Origin: Prostheceraeus crozeri
Taxonomy: Eukaryota > Platyhelminthes > Polycladida > Euryleptidae
DNA: 64,000 nt
NCBI GenBank assembly: GCA_907163375.1
Contig: CAJQUW010004760.1
Location: 124,001-188,000, forward strand
Direction of reading: 5' to 3'
Part shown: in pieces, positions 43,600 to 57,135 of the stretch
How the letters are laid out: every line of letters begins with the position of its first letter
How positions within the stretch are numbered: position 1 is the first letter of the stretch
Program-made: the position numbers and the translations under genes
Notes under the pieces: generated by a model
The model's input: the letters and a program-made list of their open reading frames with translations, nothing else
The model's database searches: none
What the model was told of the DNA's origin: nothing

Positions 43600-46480
43600 A
43601 TTTTTCTACGACGAAATTTCCGATGTATTCTTAAGTTATAACTAATGTAAATGTGCATATCGTTGGTTTGAGAATAGCCTACGATTGAGCCATATGAAAC
43701 TTCTTCTGATATTTACATTATGTAGCCTTGAATTGAATACCACATAGGCTGCTTGAATTGAATTATAGGCCTACCGGTTGACGCGTGTGCGTAAAGGTGA
43801 CAAGTTGGTCAACATGTAGGCCAGGCCTAGGCCTTGTATGTCTTTGACATAACATTTCTTAATTGACTCGGGAAATGAATATGCTGAAGGGCGCACAGCT
43901 ACTTCCATAATTCAACGCTGTTATGCCTAGTTTAAACTTAAAGATGCCTATTGGAATAGCACGTGTTTAAGTATCGAAAAACTACTTCTCAGGTGGCATG
44001 TTAAATAATGTCTAGCGTCTCTAGTGCATTCTGTGACATGCTCATGTCTTATTAAATCATAGCTAATGTATCTAGCCTATGCATCTAACCGGAGATGTCG
44101 ATGAATAATATGATGTAAATGTTTCTACCATCCGCTTTGCCATTACCAACACCTAGCAGTATACCAAAGAATGTCTGAATTTATCAAATTCCATGATAGT
44201 TGCTGTCTCTCCAACACGCATTTGAAATCTTCTAATTCTGGTTTCTCATTGTTTGAGACGATCGCTATAATTGCTCTCTTATTAATGCCTTTAGTCACTT
44301 TTCCAAGTCTGCGCCCTGCATAGTGATTGGATAGCCTAGCATATTTTTGCAATTACTAAAAATGCTATTGAAAACTACAAAAATACTACGAAAATATTGA
44401 AGACGATTTCGATCGTAGCCCACTGTCTCAATTTCGCTCCTCAAATTTCAGTAGAAGTTGCTGTCGTCGTTATTTTCTATCTGAATCACTTGACGTATTC
44501 ATTATCCTATAACTTGTCAATTTCGATAATTTTATATATTGTTTTATATGACTGAACAACATTCAAATATTCTGTGAAAATCAAGTAAATGTTGTTAATT
44601 GACAGTCGCATTGCGTTAATCGATAACAATATGAACAAGTTTTGCAATGAAGTTCCTCATCAAGAAATTGAAAAGAATCTTAATTCGTTAAATCAGTTAA
44701 TTCCAAAGTAAATATGTAAGTGAAGTATACAATCAAAGCATTATTTGTGAAGACATCTATGATATAACTTTTTCGCCAGCTCTTATAAGCAGTTTTATTT
44801 GATATCTCAATTGATAACAGAAGATCATTGAATTATTAAATGGAAGGGACTGAATAGCTATGTCAAAACTATGAATCAGCGAAAAAACATATATGAAGTT
44901 CCATTTCTATGCCTAGAATGTCAGAGTTGATTTGGCATAGAAAGTAATTGATTGTTAAGGTACTTAATAGACATGGACTTCTATAATATAGCATCTGGAC
45001 AGATATCTAAAATAGCACGTGTACGAGATGAGGCTGATATTGTCTTTCATGCATTTAAGCATGTATCGGTTGATTAATTTTCGTGATAATGTGTAACTAT
45101 ATCTGGAAGATCATGCCGATTTACATCAATTTTGAAATATAATTCCTATTCCTATAGTCTCTTTTTCAGTCTGACTTTACCCATTGGTGAGACTCTGATC
45201 AGAATTTTCTATCGCCTTTTGCACATTGGCAAATGAGTTATCTGAGGAAACTTATTCATGTATCAATCAATATCATTCACATAGATCTGCTGGCTCCTAT
45301 TTTTTGAATTAAATAAAACATTGGAGTGCTATTTACAGAAATTATTTACGAAAACGCAAGATTTTAAAAGAGAGTTAATCAATAATCAAAGTCAAATAAT
45401 TAATCCTTTGGAGACAAACCGGAATTTCAGGTTTACACTTTTTCTACAAGTGCTTTTTTTACACTTTTTACTTGTGCCCTTTTCCAAGTGAAGCAACACA
45501 TCAAATAACACAAAGTGCTACGTTGATTCGTGGATTGGTTATTGGTTTTGGCTTTACTTCCTGAAATGACTCTATTCATTCGGGAACTTTCGAAGAACCA
45601 ACACCAAAGAAACAGTACATCTGTTTGTTGCTTTGCTTTTAATGCCATAGTGTTGCATAGAAGCTCAGAATATTGATGCAACATGCACCAGGATAGAATC
45701 GAGCTCTTTATTTTATACATATTATTCAGAAATAGCCATATCCATACAGCGTGCTCATTTCGACTGTGTGATAGAAGATAATGCAATAGCACTGCAAACT
45801 TGTATTATTTTTGCATCACTTAATGAAATTTCATGATCCATCCTATGAGATGTGCATTATCCATATAGGGTCTAAAATTACTGTGTAAAATAAGATAAAA
45901 AAGTTCATGATCTTTAGTGTTGAATTCTTCGATCGCTGCAAGGATGAGTTCAGGAGAATATACTCGTCTGTAACCTTGCAATCAGATTTCTGTCGCTCCG
46001 AAATTCAAAAAGTACGAGTATAGTCTTACTCGTATTCACACATTTTTTTACTTTAATTTGAGGCGACGAACGAAGTCAGTTTTCATTTCACATTTGAGGT
46101 CTATGCTTCCATATCGATTGAAATTTCTTCTTCTTGAGGAAGACAATTGTGAGAATGTATTAAGTTTGTCACCAAAAAAGAGTAATTTTGGTTTGGTCGT
46201 CGGCGTAAATCACATTGTTCTTTATCGATAGATTCTGTGGCTTATTTTTCAAAGGAAAGCAATGAAATGTAGGTGGAGAGTCTTTAAATTTACTGTCATT
46301 CTTATACCGGTACACAAACACAGCATATGCGCAGCATTTTCCTGTCTCCACAAACATCGCTGATGATTTGAAAAACACTAATTAACAACGCCCGCAGAGC
46401 AAGAATAACAAGACTACAATGTACATAACTTCTGTATCAATGACATCGATTCAAATAGTCAGCCTCATTTCGTATAGAAG
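43600..46480. other. AT-rich non-coding stretch within hAT-2
   Basis: No gene or repeat recognised. The frame at 45433-45792 (minus) is low in conserved features and not assigned. Confidence 0.4.
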
Positions 46481-46502
46481 GGTCAATGATATCTGTTCAG
46501 AT

Positions 46503-47142
46503 CTGTTCGTAAAACATTCACATAGCGTTCAGAATTAATGGTTCCTTGCTGTATGTGAAGTTCAGAGCGGCCATTGGTCCAAATGCCAGCCCAAATCAGT
46601 AGAGTCGCACCACCTTGTACCCGGGGACGATGTAAATGTCTCGGAATTTCCTGATCAGATTTTATCCATAATCTCAATCGACCATCACTATCCTTCAGAC
46701 GGACTGATGCCTCATCAGACCAGACAACCCGATCCCATTGATTTCGCCATTGACAATGACTCATTGCCCATCTGAGACGTCTTTTTGTATGCTGATCTGA
46801 TAATTCGATCTGAGAGGACCTCTTACAGCTCTTGAAATTCGACTCAATAAGTCTCCTACGAATAGTGGACCTAGAAATAGACGAGTATAGTGCAGCCATC
46901 TCAGTTAGTGAGAGTCTTGGATCAACTTTAACAAATCTCAAAATTAGGCGGTCTCTACGTTTGGATGTTTTGCGTGGACGGCCAGAGCCCTCTTTACGAC
47001 AGAGTCGAAAATCATCATTATGCCATCGATGCACATTTGTGTAAGGGACATTTAGTCGCTTGCTTGTAGCTCGCAAAGAAAAAACTAGTTCTAGCAAGGC
47101 TGACACTTTGACTTTTGTGAATGCGATCTCGTTATTGTTCAT
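46503..47142 (-). pseudogene. Truncated Tc1 transposase
   Basis: About 213 codons match the N-terminal two thirds of the 331-residue transposase at 26483-27478. The HTH region, GRPRK and the first catalytic Asp (WSDEAS) are kept; the second Asp and the Glu (DLNPIENVW) are absent, so it cannot catalyse transposition. It could in principle still bind the element's ends. A few substitutions differ from copy 1 (for example VKVSALLELV for GKVSALLELG). Confidence 0.85.
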
Positions 47143-47645
47143 TTGTGCTTTGTATTGTTGTCAACCGGTAAGAGATAGATTTCTAGCTGAAAGCAATCAG
47201 GAGTGCTGCCAACACCACCGCAACGAAGTCAGGAAGCTATGGAACATGAAGTCCAGTTAATCACATGTAGCAGTTACATTATTGTTGATGAATAATGGTG
47301 CTATACTGGCTCTGATTGACCGATTTTCTTTATTTTTGATTTTCTTGATAGCTTTTGGCTTGTAGAACAACATATTACATAACAAAGGAAACAAATGTAA
47401 TTTTATAAGAGTGAGGTATGATTTTGTGTAACATTGCTAAATGAAGATCAAATTATCTACTACTTTTTTATCTATAACAGGAAAAAAACTCAATATTCAT
47501 GCTTGAAATTTCCAACAATGCTATTAGTAAGCACAACCGACATATCTTCCAAATTTCAGAGAAATTCGTTCAAGTTTGGCGGAGTTAGACAAAGTTGAAG
47601 TTAAGGCGATGTTTAAGGGTGATCCATTTTTTATGAAACAATCTG
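46503..47645 (-). mobile_element. Tc1-type transposon copy 2, truncated
   Basis: About 96-98% identical by eye to 26845-27981, including the right-hand inverted end with its TA at 47646-47647. Homology stops abruptly at about 46503, so roughly 500 bases encoding the C-terminal half of the transposase and the other end are missing. Confidence 0.85.
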
Positions 47646-47647
47646 TA

Positions 47648-49430
47648 TTTTTTAGTCACATCAAAAGTCATAGATCTACGGCATTTCGATGAGACTTGAA
47701 ACATTATTGCAAAAAATGTCATTCACGGAACTAATGATGGCGTCATTATTCCAAATTACGGAATTTCCAAATTATCCAATTATTTAATTAGAGCCATTTG
47801 TGTTACATAACAAACATCCGCAATCAAACCTGTGATACAGAGCTCATTTTCATTAATTAATTGCCATGAAGATGTGATAATTTGGAATTTTTTAGTGAAA
47901 TCTGCCAAGACAGAGTAAGATACGACTTTTTTAATAAGAACGCTCGTATCATGACACAGTGCATCAAGTCTGGAGAATCAATCAAATTGACGCATCTTAT
48001 TACATTATTCCTACATTACGTGGATGTCCGGTTTTTTTATAATTCATTTGTCGCATGTCAACGGACTTGCATCCACGCCCGCCTTCTACAATGCGAACTG
48101 TAAGCACATGCATGCACTCTGCATGAATATTAACCTTGAATGAACCTCGAAGACAATCGATTATTCAAGCAAAATTCATGCAATTTCATTAAGGTGGTCA
48201 CTAACTAAAATATGACGGACGGCGGGGTCTCAAGCTACACTGGGCAGAGACCGGGAAAACTCCAACCTGTTTACCACTCCGGTCGGGCATGAAGCGAATT
48301 ATGTGGGTAACTCTCACTACCTGCCGCTACTCCAACAGTATAGCCTAGGCGGCCGCTGTTGTAGGCATAGAAGTAGATAATAGTACACTCTTTGTTATTG
48401 TTAATTTCTATGGTTGTAGGGATGATTGCCATTGTAGAGAATCCTATGATCTGTGAACATGCAGAGGCATGGAAATCTATAACTTAGTAGTTGCAATGAA
48501 ATCTGATCATAGTCCGGGAGCTACTGACGATTTCTTCAAAATTTCGCGCACAAAGGGCTTAATAGCATGGAGTTGTAGATCTTCAAACGCTGAATACAAA
48601 AATTTAATTCTCTAGTGTCACAGCCAGTCGCTGTCGGTTATAGGCAAGGTTAAAGGATTCCCAATGGAATCCAATGGTAAAATTCAAGAAATATCTATGG
48701 ATTGTGAAGCACTTGGCAATTTTCTTACATTTTCTTTTGCTGAAATGAAGCTATTTATTAGAATGCCATGAAATTTGAAACATGATTGAGTTCAGAACAT
48801 CAACCTCAATATAAAAGTTGAAGTGGGTCACATGGTTCAGTATTTGATGTCTGAGAGCCTCTAGAAAGTGAGTAAATTTCATGTTTTGACTTAATTTTGG
48901 CGATTTGACTCATTGATCGTTTTAGCGACCAGATCTGAATACCTAAGGCGTCATAAGGATATCATAGGCATCACAGGCATCATTTCAATGTTATCGTTAA
49001 TTTCTATGAAGGACATAAAAAATATGCCAAGGAAAAAGCATCGGCCTTATCATGCCAATGCAGAAGAAAGGTACTCATCTATTACAGCAATGGGAGATTC
49101 CTTTCTAACTTTTTGACTTTTTCTACTTAGAAGCGAATGGACGACGACCCATAAGGAATTATGTTGTTCATTACTTTATTATAAAACTTAATTCATGAAT
49201 ATTGAACGAGTACTTCCATCTAGAAGTAGATCATAGAATGTTACTCCATATCACTTCCTTGGCATAGCGCAGTGTCTGTCCCCTTCTAGGGCTCCCTGGT
49301 ATTTAAATGAGTTTAATAGCCAGCTTCTAAAAGACCTTGCCGTATGGCATGAAACACCATGTTGAAAGATTTGGCATCCACGAACATCTAAACATGTTTG
49401 AGGCATGTCTTCCAGTATCTAACGGTGGAA
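47648..49430. other. Non-coding stretch within hAT-2
   Basis: No supported gene. Frames at 47882 and 48913 are short and unassigned. Confidence 0.4.
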
Positions 49431-49434
49431 GCTG

Positions 49435-49695
49435 GTGTTGATCGAAACAAAAACACAGAATCTGGCATCAAATTCTGGTATCGAAGTCCTGGAACCATGG
49501 CCCGCCAGATCTTCAGATTTGAACTCCATCAGGAACTGCTCAGGTGTGTGGAAGAAGCGAGTTGCTCAACAGAAATCCACTTCTCTCAATTCTCTCAAGA
49601 AGACTGTAATGGAAGCATGAACCACCGATATCAGCGAAGAGTATTACAAGAAGTTGGCAGAATACGTAACACAAACGTTTTCCTGAAGACTAGAT
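49435..49695 (+). pseudogene. Tc1-type transposase relic (C-terminal part)
   Basis: The translation reads VLEPWPARSSDLNSIRNC, then GVWKKRV and SLNSLKKTVMEA, a stop, and ISEEYYKKLAEYV. This is the WPARSPDLNPIENVWG...LKRRV...L..LK block around the catalytic Glu of Tc1 transposases. The Glu itself is changed (NSIRN for NPIEN). Unrelated in detail to the two Tc1 copies above and much older. Confidence 0.7.
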
Positions 49696-49699
49696 GAGG

Positions 49700-52600
49700 A
49701 CCAACCAAATCTTGACATTCTAACTGAAACGTTGAAGTAGCAATCTTAGATTTCGTAATTTTTTGATAAACGTAGTCAGTAGAAATCACACTATTATCCT
49801 GGGCACAAATTTCAAGGATATGAATAATGAATAGAATATGAACTATTTTGTAACTCAAATTCAAAAATTATGCAAATCAAATGACCTCCATGGTAGATGC
49901 CTGGATCTCCTTGGCTCGACGTTCGTGAACCAGTGGAAACCTGATGTTCAACAGTAAAGGTGGATATTTATGGATATTTGCCTGCGTCATATTTCTTGCC
50001 ATGGATGATCAATCAGATAACACCTTACGCAAGAATATTTCTATTTTGGCTGAGATGCCAACTTCATGTGATTAATGATTATAAGAGCATCATGAGTTAA
50101 TGAATATGACAAAAGGATTAATAAATGTCAACAGCACGTAATGTCATAATCATTATTACGTGTCATTATCAGAAATCATCGATCATCCAGACTCTATGTG
50201 AGAAAGACAGAATTTTATAACTTAGCTGAAAATAGTTTGTATCATCACGATCGCTAATTAAACAACTAGTAAAGAAAATATCTGTTTTGATGTAGTTCTA
50301 GCAAATTAACTATGCAAATAAATAAGGAAGGACAGTGAGTGGTGGTAGCTCACGCGATGCACGATACTTTTGCTATACATGCATACAATCTCTTCGGTTT
50401 AACTTTCTCTTCCCATGAAGCTAAATTTGATTCATGAAATCAAAACTCTGCGTTAAATCAACCTGAAATAAGCCTAAAATAATCCAGAAACCTACATCAA
50501 ATCAGCTTAAAACTGAAACGAATCCTACATTAAGTCGACCAATCCCGACGAAAACCGATTGGAGTTATGCCACCTGAAACTCATGCATACCTTTGCACAT
50601 TCTTCATAAGGCGTGATGAGACGATTTTCATCTGCCGTCTTCCGCCTTACATCTTCCATCTTCCACGGACCGCAGTCACATTAGGGAAATCCATTTCCGA
50701 TACAGTCAGCGCTATTGTTTTAGTTATTAACCGTTGCTATGATTACTGTCTAAGCTCTTCTCTTCCTCGTACTTGTCCTCGTCCGATAGGGTGAACAAAG
50801 AGCTGTTTTCTGATGCACTGCTTCTCCTTGCAAATCACAACTTCCTATATCTTCCCTCAGACGTCACTTCACGTTGTTCTAATTTTAGAACAGTCTTGCG
50901 ACTATGGAAGACGCCTGATGGAAGTGAACTTCATCAGCCGCATAATTTCAGGCCTAATGTCCGATGGATGACGCCTTATGACTGTGTGAAAGCGTGATAG
51001 ACGAAGGAAGATGGACGTTGACTTATGGTGGATGACTTTTTCTGTGTGATAGGTTGTATTCCTTTCTACATGTAATTAAAAGGAAATCCCAAATGGAAGA
51101 TGGAAGACGCCTTGTTCTGTGTGACAGCGGCCTTACAGTTTAAGGTCGAGACACTTTATATAAAAAACCACCTTCTTTTTTTGAGAAAATTTTCAGGGCG
51201 GACACATAAGTGGAGAGATAAATTTCTTAATGCGGCTGAAAATCTTATGAACTCCCAAATAATTGAGTAGCATACAGCATAACACTTAGAATGCTTGAAA
51301 GTCGACCTCCAACTCCTACCTAGCACCCGACTGTTTCGTTCGACATTAGATTAGAACCTTTTACCTGCTGAACGCTAATTCACGCCATTTCGCAGTGAGC
51401 CACGCCACGTGGTTTTACCATGAAAGTTGTGTATTTCACTAGTTCTGACTGCCATAGTAACGAGATATCACTTTAAACAAATAGACTTGTTTTAAATGAG
51501 ATGTTTTCGCATGAACTCCTCTTAAGGTCAGGTAGAGGTCATGGATATCCGAAATTAGCACCATTGATCACATGGAAACATTCTCAGATATCACCTAAAT
51601 TCATAAAAATCTAACGACTGTTTAGAAGTCGATCTCATTGAAAGAATGTCTCCACCAACTTAATGCACGCATTACAAAATAGGAGGATATCAAGTCGCTT
51701 GTTTGTTCCGCGTCATTTCATGATTGCACATACATAAACTGTTGACACTGAATATTTACATATAAAACAGACTTTAGACTGGTGCAACAGTTCGAAACTT
51801 ACACGGATAATTCAATGAATTTATTTAATGTGATCATTGACCTCAGGACATTCTTTACATAAATTCCATCCTGAAACAAGTTTTTTATCAGACATTTAAG
51901 CATGCTTTTGTTAAAACTTGCATTTCTGATAGAACTGTACACAGTGTGTAAACAATACATAAAGTAGTTTAAGTATCAACAGAACACAATAAAAAATTAT
52001 CTTTTATCCTCTGTCTTCTGTTATTCGATTGTAACTTAAATGGGTACAATCATCGCCCGAATCAATTTGCAGTAAGAGTGTTTGCATAAAATCGACTTAG
52101 AAGCCTACTCTCATGCTATAGTCTCTCAGAGAGAAGAATTTTAAGAATTTTGGGAATCACATCATTCGGGGCATACATTATTCGACGTGTGGGTATAAAT
52201 GTGCGGTCCGGGCTACAAATCTGGTCGTGGTCCCAGCAAAGACCCTTCATCATGGATAGCCGTGGATAGTTAACGGTTATGTTCGCTCTTGCACCAAGAA
52301 TAGTTGCCATGTTTTCTAAATGACTTCTCCTTTTTCTATCACAAAAACGCGAAATGCGAGGGCTTTATTCATTGACTGATGTAATATTACAATTGTCAAA
52401 ATTTTATGTTGCATTACTTGAACAGATTATTTATTGCTAGAGCAGTGCTCCGCAAGATTGAGCAAGTTTTAGAACAATAACAGGTAATTGATAACGTGTA
52501 AGTCTGCTGTTAGTTCACCTTATCGCAAAATTCAACCAAACTTCAAGGGACATCTATTATAAACTCCAAAATGGATGGCGACTCAAAACATAAAAAACTG

Positions 52601-52855
52601 TTTGGTACACAGAAGCCGCCGAGAGCTCATATCTGAGAAACAAGTGCCTCAACGTTTGTTCAATGCCAACGTTTGTCAGGCAAGACTGAAAGAAATGGCA
52701 GTCAAGTGGTTGAAGTACAGAGAGATCGAGCAATATGTCAAAGAAAAACAGATGGGAGTGTAAATCGTAAACTTAATTGCAACTCAATGTGATAGATGAG
52801 GGAGGAAAACTACTTAGAGCACGATTCTGAAGTACGGAAATGAAGAAATATTGCA
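49700..52855. other. Non-coding stretch within hAT-2
   Basis: No gene recognised. Between about 50610 and 51136 the words CGTCTTCC and ATCTTCCATCTTCC appear at one end, and their complements near GGAAGATGGAAGACGCC at the other, suggesting a diverged MITE with ends near GTGTGACAGCGGCC; limits not fixed. Confidence 0.35.
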
Positions 52856-52857
52856 CA

Positions 52858-53350
52858 GTTTCAAGACAGGAAGTAACCTGACAGCTGATAAATTTATCAA
52901 ATCTCAACAGATGTAACTCACTGCTCAACGCGGGCACGTGGAAGGCGGATTGCAATCACTTAATGCCGCATCCGAGATTGAGGTGCTTCACGCAGGCGCT
53001 ACTCATGTCAAGACGAGTAGACTGGCAGTTGATGACACCCGCATACGAGCAGTGCCTTCCCAGCTAGTGCACGCTCTCAACAGATGGTCCGGTGGCCTTG
53101 TAGTTAGAGGGTATGCTTGCACATCCTCTAGCTCCAACGTAGCTGGTTCAAACCTACCCAGACTGATGAGGCCCAACAGGCCGAAACATGTCTCGTGGTG
53201 GTTACATCTGTTGAGATTTGATGAATTTATCAATTGCCAGGTTACTTGTCTTAACATGTAATGAGTAGCACCTGCATGAAGCGCCTCAATCTCGGATGCG
53301 GTATTAAGTGATTGCAGAATGCAATCCGTACTCCACGTGCCTGAGTTAAA
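52858..53350. repeat. Imperfect long palindrome containing a SINE
   Basis: The stretch 52858-53017 recurs inverted at about 53199-53350 (for example ATCAAATCTCAACAGATGTA against TACATCTGTTGAGATTTGAT, and CCGCATCCGAGATTGAGG against its complement). The arms, about 150 bases each, enclose SINE B copy 1. It looks like an inverted duplication of SINE tail plus flanking DNA. Confidence 0.75.
53049..53245 (+). mobile_element. tRNA-derived SINE, family B copy 1
   Basis: Head with GGTGGCCTTGTAGTTAGAGG (A-box-like) and GGTTCAAACC (B-box-like), then a shared body with ACTGATGAGGCCCAACAGG and GTCTCGTGGT. Differs from SINE family A beyond the tRNA-like head. Copy 2 follows 300 bases downstream in the same orientation, and part of a third copy's tail is inverted at 52858-52925. 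Confidence 0.75.
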
Positions 53351-53528
53351 GCAGTGCCTTCCTGGCTAATTCACGCTCTCAACAGATGGTTCGGTGGCCT
53401 TGTGGCTAGAGGGCATGCTTGCCATCCTCTAGCTCCAACGTCGCTGGTTCGAACCTACCCAGACTGATGAGACCCAGCAGGCCGAAGCATGTCTCGTGGT
53501 AGTCACATCTATTGAGATTTGATAAATT
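53351..53528 (+). mobile_element. tRNA-derived SINE, family B copy 2
   Basis: About 85-90% identical to copy 1, with a better B box (GGTTCGAACC). Its body ends at about GAGATTTGATAAATT, shorter than copy 1. Confidence 0.75.
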
Positions 53529-53747
53529 GTGCAGCTTGTAACTAAACGTCAACTCTAATTGAAAACATCTTACAGGGCGCTATCCCTTAACTGAATGACA
53601 CTTGTCTGCTTGAACGCCATCCTCCCTTTTAGGAAATCATCCTTCACCACTGAAATTCGATTAAAAGAATTTGAACTTTTGAAATTATTGAATATCATTC
53701 AGTTTTGAAAGATGCTATCTTCTCTTGTCCAACATAATTGGCAATTG

Positions 53748-53986
53748 ATGCCAGTGCCTTTCCTTCTGACGCACTGCGTATCTGGAAGAATCTCCCAGCC
53801 GCAGTGAACAATCATTCCTCCCTTCCTCCTTTCAAACGACACCTGAAAGCCTTTCTCTTCTCTCGATCTTATATCCCCAGCAATAATTTAGTTCTCGATG
53901 CACTTTTTTTTGCAAATTGGCCGAGCAATAGTTGTACGATACGCCACTATAACATTGTTCTATGAATAAATAAGTAAATAAATAAA
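53748..53986 (+). mobile_element. LINE 3' fragment with AAATAAATAA tail
   Basis: The translation FPSDALRIWKNLPAAVNNHSS, then FKRHLKAFLFSRSY, matches the F..AAP.LWN.LP...FK..LK..LF terminus of CR1/Rex/Jockey-type LINEs. An AATAAATAAGTAAATAAATA tail follows. Short and 5'-truncated. Confidence 0.65.
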
Positions 53987-54294
53987 CCGCTAACACCGAG
54001 CGTGCCATATACGTGTACAAAGTATGATATATTTCGATCCGAAGATTTTGAGATCAAAACAAATTCTAATGGTTCCACTCCCAACCTCGTGCGACGTTTA
54101 GAACGGCTTATTATTTTTCTGCTTGTCTTGTGGATATCAAATACTAGCAAGTTTTCACATTTCAACAATAAAGCACTTTTAGCACCTTTGTTGTGATTAT
54201 GCATGTTAACAATCCTGTTTCAGACTTTAGATGAAACTCTGAATTTCTTATTTAAGAATGTGCTGTCTATTATTGTCTCCTACGGTGTCCGGAC

Positions 54295-54404
54295 CACAGC
54301 TTTAGATTGTTTAACCGTATCACTTTGCTAGAAGTGAAAAAAGAAGTATTTGTTACTCTGCAGAGATAGGAAAAATAGTCACGCGCCGCTTGCAGATTTC
54401 TGTG
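54295..54404. mobile_element. Possible deleted copy of MITE family A
   Basis: Ends CACAGCTTTAGAT and GCAGATTTCTGTG resemble family A ends, and the middle shares TTTGCTAGAAGTG and GAGATAGGAAAAATAGTC with the full copies. Much shorter than 608 bp; no target duplication seen. Confidence 0.4.
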
Positions 54405-56153
54405 GATTTTTCTATTTGTCTATTTGTGGATTTCTATGTGGACACTTTGGTTAATTCTATTTGTCGACGTCATTTTGAAGGATTTAGATTTAAATGCTAC
54501 TGAATTTGCGTTGGTTAAGAATTCGTCTTGTACTTGGAAGCCTGTCATAAACTATATTTCAGAAGATAGGGACTTCATATTATGAACAATAATTAAACTG
54601 CAATGCGTTGGAAAAAATTCACTCAGTATACAGGCATAGGACCATGTTTCCTACACGGTTTACCGGAAGTTGAATCTAAACATAAAAAAAAATACCCCCC
54701 AAAAAAGTTCATTTTTTTTTACACTATACCACCATATACTATTTTGATATGTATGTCAATCAAATCCTGCCTGAGCCGAGAAAAATCATAGATATCGATA
54801 TCGGATTGTCCTCCATTCTTTTTTTTTTTTCTACTTTTTTTGGACTTTTTCTCAAACTTAATTACCTGCTAAAAAATCTGACCTTATTTAGATATCGGGA
54901 GTAATCCACTAGAATTGACAACTTGCATGATGCTTTGTGTGTGCTTTACATAGCTATCTGGCTGGCTTCAAGGTTATTTTTATATTAATAAACACAATAT
55001 TTGATAGTGATAGATTCTAAATCTAATGTTTTAATTTTATATTAAAAACTAAATGTTTTTTTTTAGATATTAAAAATATCGAAAATCTAGATATCATCTA
55101 GATATCATTTGATTATTAGCTGAGCTTTATTTATAATATTGACGATAAAGAATATTAGCCTTGAGGACACAGGTTGCGATTGAAACATAATTGATTTTAG
55201 TTCAAATGTTCTAATGTAATTACAAAAGTCTTCACTTACTTCTTCTTTCAAACGATGGTACACAAAGAAACGTCAAGTGAACACACAAGGGAGTTTGCGC
55301 ATGAGGCTTTGGCAAAGCTAAATTTTGGCAAGCTAATACAATCTGACTGCATACAACATCTTAATTATTGACGAAAAAATGCGGAAATAAAAAACAACAA
55401 AGCATCATACAATTAATATAGCAATTGTGGCATATCCTTTCGAATGAACTAAGTGCCGAGAGAAGTCGATCGAAATAAGTGCCGGATTGAAGAAAATTGC
55501 ATTTTCTACCTGAACTTTCACATTTCCGGCAAGACTAAAGAATCCCTATCACCCTCCTGTATGTGAAATATGACTACTTTTGTATGCAATATATCACAAA
55601 CTCATCCTAGTAAGCGTCCCTTCGGAAGCATTGAGTGACCTACCACAATGTATCCCAGAAATGCTATGCCAGAAGTCATAAAGCAGGAGTAACGGAATCA
55701 ATCAGACATCATTAGAATAAAAAAGAAGTATATGATATGTGTTATTGCAGCTTCTGTAAATCATTGATAAAACTACAGGCTGTCGCATCATCGATTATCA
55801 GGAAATCCGATTGGACAATATCAGCAGTCTCTACTCCGGTGTGGTTCACATCCATTAAAGTGAAAGTCCTCCTCATATAACGATAGAATTCTCTCAAATC
55901 AAAATTGATGATGTTATTGTTCTCGGAAAGCAATCAGTGAATCGGATATGGATCCGAACTTCCGTGACAGAGATAATAACTGTCTGGACTTCTTCAGTTG
56001 TACAACAATCGTGAATTCGAGTGTACAGCCCAGCGAGGATGAAGGCCAACGTTTACAATCTAGTGTACTGTGTTCACATGTACTATTATTTTTGTTTTGT
56101 TAATTCGTTTGTGAAAGCGCAACTATGAAAATGAAAATCATAAATCAATATGG

Positions 56154-56396
56154 ATGTGGCGGTGGCCTGGTAAGTTTGCTATATTTAAATGTACGCTAAT
56201 CCCTAACCTGTTGAAGAGATCGAGATTGACTTTGAATAGTTTTGTGCAGTCCGACCTGAAAATGGCGAACATTTTATGTGGACTGCAATCGCACTCAAGC
56301 AGTTTTTCCCTGTGTATTATAATTGCAACTGTTGGAAAAATGATTTCCGAAGGAAAAAATAAAAAGATCGCAATCCGGATCGGATCGGTGAGATAA
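56154..56396 (+). pseudogene. Element 2 transposase, second-Asp fragment
   Basis: Contains VQSDLKMANILCGLQSHSSS, which aligns with ATDLKMANILLGLMSHSSS of element 1 (second catalytic Asp). The zinc CxxC that should follow is decayed. Sequence on either side is scrambled by frameshifts. Confidence 0.65.
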
Positions 56397-56631
56397 AGAA
56401 AAAAATATGTATGATGATGACAGGAACGAGACGTATGTACAACGAGAAGGCATCTGCTAAAGAGTTCAGAGTTTGTGTAATCAATCGATGATCACCGGTA
56501 TGATGATAGTGAAATGAATATACAACAACCCCCCCACCCCACCAGAACTTCATTTTCGTCTAGTAAAAAAAAATAATTCATAAGGAATTACAAACGGCCG
56601 TTCCCAATATTGTGAGAATGGCCTAAACAGC

Positions 56632-57135
56632 TTGGAATTCAGCCCCAAACATCACGGTGGGGAATTTTTCCGGAAAAATATGTGCCGAAAGTCATTGAAA
56701 AGTGCTCATGTTCTAATTGAAATTGGTAATAGATCGAATCAAGTATCGTTAATAAATCTATTTGGATCAACATTAGTCGCATTTGACAACGTTGTCGGCC
56801 ATTCTTTCGGAAAACAACTTTGTCCTATCTTTGAAAACTCTGTTAAAACCTTTGAAAACTTATATCTCCAAACGGGGATGACTGTGACAACTGCAGCTCA
56901 TATTGTAATGGTGCATTTAATTCAATTTTGTAAGCTTAAAAAATGCGGACTATCACGTTTTAGTGAGCAGGCATCAGAAGCTGTTCACTCGGATTTTGAC
57001 ACTATGTGGAAATCAGGAGGAAAAGTAAGTCAGAATAATGAAAATTATGGAACGCATCTTCTTCACTGCGTAATTCGATACAACTCTCGCCATCATGCGT
57101 ATCAAACCTCGTTTATAAGATGTTGTAATACATAG
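56632..57135 (+). pseudogene. Element 2 transposase, C-terminal catalytic block
   Basis: 167 open codons. HHGGEFFRKNMCRKSL aligns with the GDSFDGNACKKLL block of element 1. AAHIVMVHLI gives an intact H-x4-H, the spacing of RAG1 H937 and H942. FSEQASEAVHSDF follows; its first Glu is 17 residues after the second His, as in RAG1 SEGNES, and its second Glu is the candidate for the catalytic E962 position (one residue further). This part preserves the zinc His that element 1 lacks. Upstream parts of the gene are lost or scrambled. Confidence 0.75.

Noticed and set aside
45433-45792. 119-codon minus-strand frame
   Set aside because: Tryptophan- and cysteine-rich composition without any recognisable motif; most likely chance in AT-rich DNA.
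55742-55933. 63-codon minus-strand frame inside RAG1-like element 2
   Set aside because: Composition looks coding-like but it runs against the transposase, matches nothing I recognise and has no start or splice context.
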